From Evernia prunastri (Eukaryota; Ascomycota; Lecanoromycetes; Lecanorales; Parmeliaceae): a DNA stretch of 64,000 nucleotides. This document shows, piece after piece, positions 57,498 to 64,000 of this stretch (its first letter is position 1; the number at the start of each line of letters is the position of its first letter). The notes beneath the pieces are model-generated. The model was not told the origin of the DNA and did no database searches. It saw only the letters and a list, made by a program, of their open reading frames with translations. Position numbers and translations under genes: made by a program. The DNA is taken from positions 372,001-436,000 of the forward strand of contig NKYR01000014.1 of NCBI GenBank assembly GCA_003184365.1, read 5' to 3'.

Positions 57498-60400
57498 ATG
57501 GCCTTGGGCCAGATGCTCGGCGTCACTTGCCTCGCGCTCTACTTCCTAATCTCTCTTGTTGCTGCATACGGAAATACATACCATTCCCAAGGTGGGTTTG
57601 CTTGGAAAAGATATCCTTCGGAATACTGACCAGCTTAGAATTCCATATAAAACCCCGGGATCCATCCCGGAATTCGACAGGTCACATAGGTTCAGGTGTA
57701 GGCGTTGCTGCAACGTCGTCGAGGTCAATTACTCCCTCTTCCCAAGGGACTCCAGCCCCTCGAACAACTCCATCAAGCGATCCCCCAGTCATAAAAGTGG
57801 GTGCTGTTCGCTTGTGGCGTCCTAGTCCTCTGCAGCCTTTGTCACCTTCCCACAAATCTGTTGCTGGGAACCAGGCAGTCTTTTCTACGGCTGCTGTACT
57901 CTCGAGCTCGAGGGCTACCTCCACATCGAACGGGGCAGGATCCTTGTCTTCTACCGATCGATTTCTTGACGTTGTAAACCTGACTCGTGGTAGCTTGTCC
58001 TCATCTCGAGATAGATCGGCGTCAGCGCCAGCTCCTAGTGCCGCTCTACGGGTCTACCAGCCGTCTCATGGTACGTCAGGTCGTGTTCTGGCGAGCGGGT
58101 GTTACAATTCTTCGACTCCGACGTGGTCTCCATGCAGTTCCGTTGCAAGTCTTGCACCCGCAAGCTCCGCCAATGGAACATTAAATCCGGGCTCCGCAAA
58201 CGGTGGTAACAGGAATTCATCGGCTGGCATCGAATCTGTCGCTGCTCCATCTGGAACTGGGGAAGACCCAAGGCTCATAGAATACCTTGATTCAATCAAG
58301 AACAGGACCAAAAGCAGGACCAGATTCAATCCACGACCGCACGCTGGAGCGCTCACAGGAAGTGACAGCATCTCGTCAACCAAACCTTACAACGCGCTAT
58401 CGGACACAGGCGGAAACTCGTTGCTGACAGAGTATAATGTGTTAGTGAATGGATCCGGTGTCTTATTGAATGGAACCAGCACCGAACCTAAGGGATCGGA
58501 CAATCGAACAACACACAGACCTGTAGTCGGATTCTCACCGTTTGGTTACAATGGTACGGCATTCAATCCAGCAGGCCATTCCATGGGTGCGCCTACTGGA
58601 GGCCAATATCCTACGAATTGTTCAGGACTTGTCACGATTACTGCACATGTCGAGTACGAGGTGGTCACTTCCACGATTCTCGTCAATGAGACCGTAACGC
58701 TGGGTCCAAACGCCACCACACCACTTCCTGTACTCATTACCCCCCCTTCAGCTTGTCAGACTATCACAGTGCCATGCGAGATGGCAGATTGCCCTTCAGT
58801 TGGGCCTAGACCCAAAGCACCAGTGCCTCTCACGCCGTACACGCCACCCACATCAACAAGTACGCTTCTTGTGACGAAAAAGTCCCCTGCCGTTGTGCAG
58901 CAATCTTCTGTAGTTGGAAACTTGTTTGGGCCCTCCACGTCAACTCCCCAAGCTCTACCGGCTCAGCCAACTTTGGATAATCAGCAAGCTGCCGGACAGA
59001 ATTCTGGATCTTCCAGCCCTGACATGTCTACACAATCAGACGATTCCAATTCTTCATACTCTAATAGCCAGGGCCAATCCCCTGAAAAGTCTACGCCTCA
59101 GCAAGATCCGACGAATGAGCATTCTCCCTCGGCATCTTCCACTAATCAGAACCCAGACTTGCAAAATCCGGGCACAGGATCCAGCGGAGGCCAGCATACT
59201 GGAAGTGATGATCAGACAGCCCCGAATGGGGATCAGCCTAGTGGAGCTGATTCGAATCGTGGAAGTATTTCCAACAACGGAGATGCCTCGAACCATGAAG
59301 GTACGGCGACCAATGGAGATACGTCGAACAGTGGTGGTACCGCGAACAGTGGAAATACGAACACTGGAGGAGGTGCTTCGAATGATGGAATCAATTCGAA
59401 CCCTGGTGGCACATCGAGTAATGGGGGGATCTCAGACAGTGGAAATACGGACACCGAGGGAGGTACTCCCACCAACGGAGGAGTCGTGACCAATAAAGGC
59501 GCTTCAAGCCATGAAGGTGTCTCGAGCAACGGGGGTGCTTTGAACAATGAAGGCAGTGCCTCGAATAGTGGAGGTGTCTCGAGCAACGGAGCTGCTGCAC
59601 CGAGCAATGGAGAAGGCTCCAGTGATGGAGATAGTCCCGAGCCGAAAGCCGGAAGCAGTGTTGACTCACATGGAACCCAATATGTCCCAAAGGTTGTCAT
59701 GGCTGGCAATTTGCCGGTCTCCATCGTTAGCAATGCGGTAATTGTCGGCTCCCACACCGTCAACGCTGGATCTCCGCCGACTACCGTTGTTGCCAACGAC
59801 CAAATGATCATAATTCAGCCGTCTCAAATTGTAGCACAAGGAAACACGATTGCTATCCAGGCGGTAGTCACTCCTCCACCCACGAGTTCTGCGACAATAG
59901 GTAATGTGCCTGTTGTGCTGCGACCCCAGGATGTTGCAATCGGGTCTACAACGTACGAGCGCGGGTCATCGCCGACATCGGTCGTTTACAACGGTGAGAC
60001 TTACAGATGGGATGCTAGCCACTTAGTTGGGGCAGGCGCAATGGTCGCTTTTCCATCTGCGGACTCCTCTGCTCCCCGCGTGACCGCTGGGGGTCAGGTA
60101 TTCTCTGTTTTCCCCTCACAGCTCAAAGCATCAGGAAGAGACATACTTCTACCAGATACTCCGAAAGCGTCTCCATTCGTGTACAAAGGTCAGACTTTTT
60201 CAGTCAACCCATCACAAATTATTGCTCCCGACACAAGCATCACTCTTCCTCCGGCCAACAAGGTGACGCCGTTCATCTACATCGATCACAGTCTGTCCGT
60301 GGATGCTTCGCAATTCATGGCCCGATCGACGACTATACCCTTAACTTCTGGAGCAGGAGTTGTCACCTACAATGGACAGGTTCTTACTGTCAAGCCGTCA

Positions 60401-61618
60401 GAAATTATTGGCCCTAGTACGACGATTGCACTCTCGGCGCCAGATGACAGTGCTGTATCACCCACGGCTGTCACCACTGGAGGTCTAACGTTCTCAATGG
60501 GACCTTCCGCGGCAGTCATTGGATCATCAACATACTCCTTCGTTCCTGGGAAGGCTGCCGCAACGATTATGACCCATGGAGAGGCAGTTCTTGTGGGATC
60601 AAATGGCGTACAGTTCGGAAATGTCCATGTCCAAATACCTACCATTACCCCTAGCTTTTCAGCCATCACTCAAGGAGATCTAACCCTTTCAGTCAATCCC
60701 TCAAAGGTAGTCGTGGGTGGTCATACTGATAACATCTATTCCGACATGACTCCGATCACTACGGTTTTTGATGGTCACACAATCAGCATCGGCCCTAAAG
60801 GCGTAGGCCTTCCGAGTACCACTATCTCTCTCCCATCGCCCAAACCAAGTTTTTCAATAGCCATCGACGGCGATCTCACATTCTCTGTTGCTCCCTCAAA
60901 AGTAGTGGTCGAAGGCAAAACATATTCTATTGCGTCAAACAAGGCGCCCATTACAACAGCCATCGATGGCCAAATAATGACGATTGGGCCCAAAGGCATC
61001 CATCTCGAAGGAACTACTGTCGACTTACCGGTCATTCAAACACCAATGGTTTTTACAGCCGGCGGCCTCATTTGGTCAGTCGGAGCCACAGACGCTGTAA
61101 TAAGCGGTACTACATACGCCATTGGAAGCGGAGCACCACTTCAAACGGCTGTCGTGGGTTCTCAAACTATAGAGATAGGGAGTGCTGGGGTCGTGCTTCC
61201 CTCTACCACCATAGCGCCTAAGCAGACACCCACAGCCGTCGTAGCAGATGGCCTGACTTTCTCGGTGGATTCTACCGAAGGAGTGATCAACGGTACAACC
61301 TACGCCATTGGAAGTGGTGCTGTGGCTAAGACTTTAATAGAAGGGTCATTAACAATGATACTGGGAACGGATGGAATTGCATTGCCATCGACGACGATCA
61401 AACCTTGGTCGAGTGCGGCGCAGACAGGCTTCTCCTCTGTTCTCGGGACCTCTGGCCCCTCGTCTGCTGCCACTGCAACTGGAACCATGACACCAATAGT
61501 CACAGGTAAAGAAGGTGGCAAGAAGCAAGCAGCTGGAGATTCGACGAGAATTCCCAACAGCAGCTCACTTCTAGCCCTCGTGCTTGGAATTATGTTGCTG
61601 GGCATGAGGTGGATGTAA
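57498..61618 (+). CDS. GPI-anchored Ser/Thr/Asn/Gly-rich repeat surface protein (adhesin-like)
   Basis: Predicted cell-wall or plasma-membrane surface protein. Exons are 57498-57591 and 57681-61618 (1,343 residues; 89 bp intron). The start at 57498 is chosen because it gives a signal peptide (GVTCLALYFLISLVAAYG); reading through without the intron hides it. Residues about 35-400 are Ser/Thr/Pro-rich with many N-x-S/T sites. A cysteine-containing segment (NCSGLVTITAHVEYEVVTST to CQTITVPCEMADC) follows near 340-405. Next is a Gly/Asn/Ser repeat tract (59240-59640; SNGG/NSGG units), then beta-rich tandem repeats (59690-61400) built around FSVxPS..V..GTTY..G....T..G..IxIG..GV.LPSTTI. The C-terminus is a GPI signal: polar spacer, then SSLLALVLGIMLLGM. 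Function as an adhesin is inference. The Cys segment is the only likely globular ligand-binding part. Confidence 0.82.
59240..59640 (+). repeat. Coding minisatellite: Asn/Gly/Ser repeats
   Basis: Degenerate 15-24 bp units encoding SNGG, NSGG, SNHEG and similar, inside the GPI surface protein gene. Roughly 20 units, each variant, so expansion is old or under diversifying change. Confidence 0.75.
60090..61400 (+). repeat. Tandem beta-repeat array in the GPI surface protein
   Basis: Nine matches to the core (S/T)VxPS-like motif occur near 60103, 60200, 60297, 60389, 60496, 60690, 60882, 61077 and 61263. The spacing is about 31-36 residues for the first units, then about 62-65 residues for the last four. 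The longer units contain two half-repeats (FSVxPSxVVxGxTY and then a second strand set ending LPSTTI). Confidence 0.7.
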
Positions 61619-61973
61619 AGTTGTATATTATAAAAGACGAGGCTGGCTACCCTTGATCCCATAGAACTTTGTACATAGATAGCAAGATAAAAATAGTGAC
61701 TAGCCAACATGTAATCTCATTACTCAATGGAGTCCCCGTGCCCATTGTTTACAGGTCAACGTTGCATGGAAGACCGTAGGCGCGCTCCGGTGCGGCATAC
61801 ACATGAAAAGGCGTTCTTGGCAGTCGTGAGTGTCAGCTTCCAACCTGCGTCCGAGTCACGATTTTCTTTTCCACCAAACAACAACGCGTTCGCCCCCGAC
61901 CAAACATTTCCACTCTGACTGACCAAGATCTGGCTCAGTCCCTCTGCTCATCACTTACGCCGAAAATCAATAT
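61619..61973. other. Intergenic, no gene recognised
   Basis: 355 bp between the GPI protein stop and the F-box gene start. Presumed 3' UTR and promoter. Confidence 0.4.
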
Positions 61974-64000
61974 ATGCAACCAGTGCCCAAAGGAATTTCT
62001 CAGAAAACACCGTTGCCGCAAAATTCCCAAGAGACCACCCAGGACAGCGAATATGGATTCCATGATTCAGATGGGCATCTTCCCCACCAGCTTGACGCTG
62101 GAGAAGGGAGGGCTCAACCGCGGCGTTCCACCAGCAATACGAGCTCATCAGCATCTTCTGCTGGAAGCGCTAGCGATGCACGGGAAAGACCATTGCGGCG
62201 ATTGAGCCCACTGTCGAGGCAGAAGAGTGGGTCACCTGTCGACCGCATCATCGAACACGAGAAGGATTTGACATACCTATCGAAGAAGAGGGTGGAAGCA
62301 CGAACTTTCACTGTCGTTCAAAGGGGCAAGAATCTTGATGGTGCTCAAGTTGGGATAGGGGATTTCCCTAACGGTCCGCCTCCGACATATGCTTTATTGC
62401 GACATTGGCTGATTTTGCTCCAGAAGTCTTGACTCACATACTCTCTCATCTCCCTCCATCGTCTTTATCAGATGTCTCCCTTGTATCAAGACGGTTCCAT
62501 CAGTTGGTCACGACACCTCACGCCTGGAGAATAGCTTTCTCGCGCTTCTTTCCCGGAGCGGAGGCATTGAGCACATTGGAAACTTACTCAGAGCAGTCAG
62601 ACGACAGTGAGATCCGTTCGGAAAGACGATCCTTTACCCGGTTGACAGCTCTTGCGTCATGGCGCAGCGAATACATCTTGCGCACCCGGCTACTTCGATC
62701 AATAGGTCGAGGCAAACCTGCGGAATCCTCGCCAGTTGCCTCTGGACCCTCACGACCTGGTACAGGCAGCAATGGCAGCGCTCACGTTACCTACAATTCT
62801 GATCTGGTCACCCTTGTCGATCAGCTACATGCTACGTTTGGGACTGGATTCAATAAAAGACTACCTCGCTTCATACACGGGGCCACCGACGTCGCCACGG
62901 CTTCTTCAAGCGACCCTAGGATCGGCAAAGTAGATGCGTGGGGCTTCTCAGATGCTCTCATTACTCGGCAGTTTGAAGACGTCCATCCTGGCGAAGCTCC
63001 CTATGGTCTTGGCGCTGGTGAAGTAATCGGCCTGCCAAATACCATGGGTATAAGTCAACCGTTCGGAATGATCCATGCTGAGGGATTGCCTGGTGGCAGG
63101 GTCTACTACAGGTCTACCGAAGAAAAGCGAGGCCGTGACTTGGCTTCCCCACTGGACAATTCGATGCCGGAACTCGGTATCCCCGCTATTTTGTCAACCG
63201 AGTCCATGTGCTCAGTCTGGATTGCTAAAGCACCCAATGTGCCAGATCTCACCGAAGGGATTGTTGGCATGCTGGTGGGATCTTCAAGCGGACTGGTGTC
63301 TGCGTATTCCTTAGGAACGAACCCTCTTCGTGACAGACGGCTTGAACGTGGCGAGGTGACTGCTCGTTGGGTGCTAAGTCCAGGGGTACCCATCATTGCT
63401 ATCGCTGTTGATGAGAACTTCTCTTCAAAGCGCAAATTGCTTAATCGCATCTGGGCCGTTGTACTCAATGCGCTTGGGGAGGTTTTCTTCCTTAGTGACT
63501 TTCCTGTTCGCCCTTCTTTGGATTCCGCACTAAAAGTTGATAGAGTACGTCTTGAGCGATTGGCGTGGCAGACCGGACGCACCGTCCATTGGACACTGGT
63601 GGAATCAACTAGGCGCGTTGCTAGGCCCGATCCTTTCGATAGGTCTGAAGTCGATGGTAGCTATTCGCCAAGGACTTCTTGGGATGGGACATGTCTTAGC
63701 AAAGAACAGATTGCCGCTGAAACTAAGGAGATCGAAGTCTTCCTCCAGAAGAAGCCAAAGCACTTTCGCAAAGTCTGCGAAGGCTGGGACATGCGCCGGC
63801 GTCTGGAGGTCGATTTTGCAGCAAGTGAAGAGAACGGAGTTGGTGAGAGTGTTCTTGTGATAGGGTGCGGGTTGGATGAGGGAGAACAAGCCATGGTCAA
63901 GCGATATACGCGCTGCAAAGTGAAAGATTCTTCGAACGAGCATCTCGAGGGCCAAGGCTTTTCCGACCATATTGCGCATGGAGATGGCAGCCACGGTTCA
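61974..64000 (+). CDS. F-box protein (3' end beyond window)
   Basis: Probable substrate receptor of an SCF ubiquitin ligase. Exon 1 is 61974-62373 and exon 2 runs from 62424 open to the window edge without a stop (658 residues visible). The N-terminal 100 residues are Ser/Arg-rich. VDRIIEHEKDLTYLSKKRVE leads into the F-box, which is completed by splicing a 50 bp intron: GIGDFPNEVLTHILSHLPPS, then SLVSRRFHQLVTTPHAWRIA. The donor GTCCGC is weak, but the spliced protein fits the F-box perfectly, and unspliced reading stops at 62432. Downstream segments such as SMCSVWIAKAPNVPDLTEGI with MLVGSSSGLVSAYSLG and LLNRIWAVVLNALGEVFFLS look like beta-propeller blades. The end of the protein is not in the window. 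Confidence 0.8.

Noticed and set aside
57449..57680. Read-through N-terminus for the GPI protein
   Set aside because: It begins at a non-ATG codon and lacks a signal peptide. The spliced start at 57498 gives a textbook signal sequence in frame.
58914..59811. Long alternative frames inside the GPI protein repeats
   Set aside because: Repetitive coding DNA keeps other frames open; their composition simply mirrors the repeat.

Overview
This window is nuclear DNA of a filamentous ascomycete (Pezizomycotina). The evidence is a compact gene layout, 46-60 bp introns with GT-AG borders, no operons, and a fungal-type gene set: a CAD-type pyrimidine enzyme with a decayed dihydroorotase domain, a Dicer-like protein, Zn2Cys6 and GMC families, and a serine-rich GPI cell-wall protein. 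I cannot fix the class or species from sequence alone. I rebuilt the gene models by hand from splice sites, frame and family resemblance. In every complete multi-exon model the exon lengths sum to a multiple of three.

Layout, 0-23 kb: ORC6 (+) converges on an Rpr2/Rpp21-type RNase P/MRP subunit (-). A long leader with a small uORF precedes the 2,243-residue pyrimidine enzyme (+). Just downstream lies a frameshifted relic of an NRPS-like adenylation domain (-), then about 1.8 kb without a visible gene. A GMC oxidoreductase (+) follows, then a 16-exon Dicer-like gene (-) that includes one GC-AG intron. TAP42 (+) and a DNAJC8-like J protein (-) come next.

Layout, 23-48.6 kb: DBP4 helicase (+), FAD synthase (+), a PAS-type Zn2Cys6 regulator (-) with a 2.6 kb gene-free upstream region, NUP49 (-) and FIP1 (+) sharing a 211 bp divergent promoter, an unrecognised Q/S/N-rich nuclear-type protein (+), a TTC1-like TPR protein (-), a HAD phosphatase (+), XAP5/FAM50 (-), a HEI10-type meiotic RING protein (+) and a short-chain dehydrogenase (+).

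Layout, 48.6-64 kb: this part is gene-poor and surface-oriented. About 4 kb holds no confident gene, though it has a cysteine-rich patch near 50 kb. Then come a small Ser-rich protein (+), a membrane-anchored aspartic-protease-like protein lacking its first catalytic Asp (-), 2 kb of intergenic DNA, a 1,343-residue GPI-anchored repeat protein (+), and the start of an F-box protein (+) that runs off the window edge.

Most genes are core housekeeping functions: replication, tRNA and rRNA processing, nucleotide and flavin synthesis, mRNA 3'-end formation and nuclear transport. I see no biosynthetic cluster, CRISPR array, intact transposon or convincing new multi-gene system. The most interesting items are the degenerate membrane protease-like receptor, the repeat protein, the NRPS-like relic, the unrecognised Q/S/N-rich protein and the unexplained cysteine-rich patch near 50 kb.
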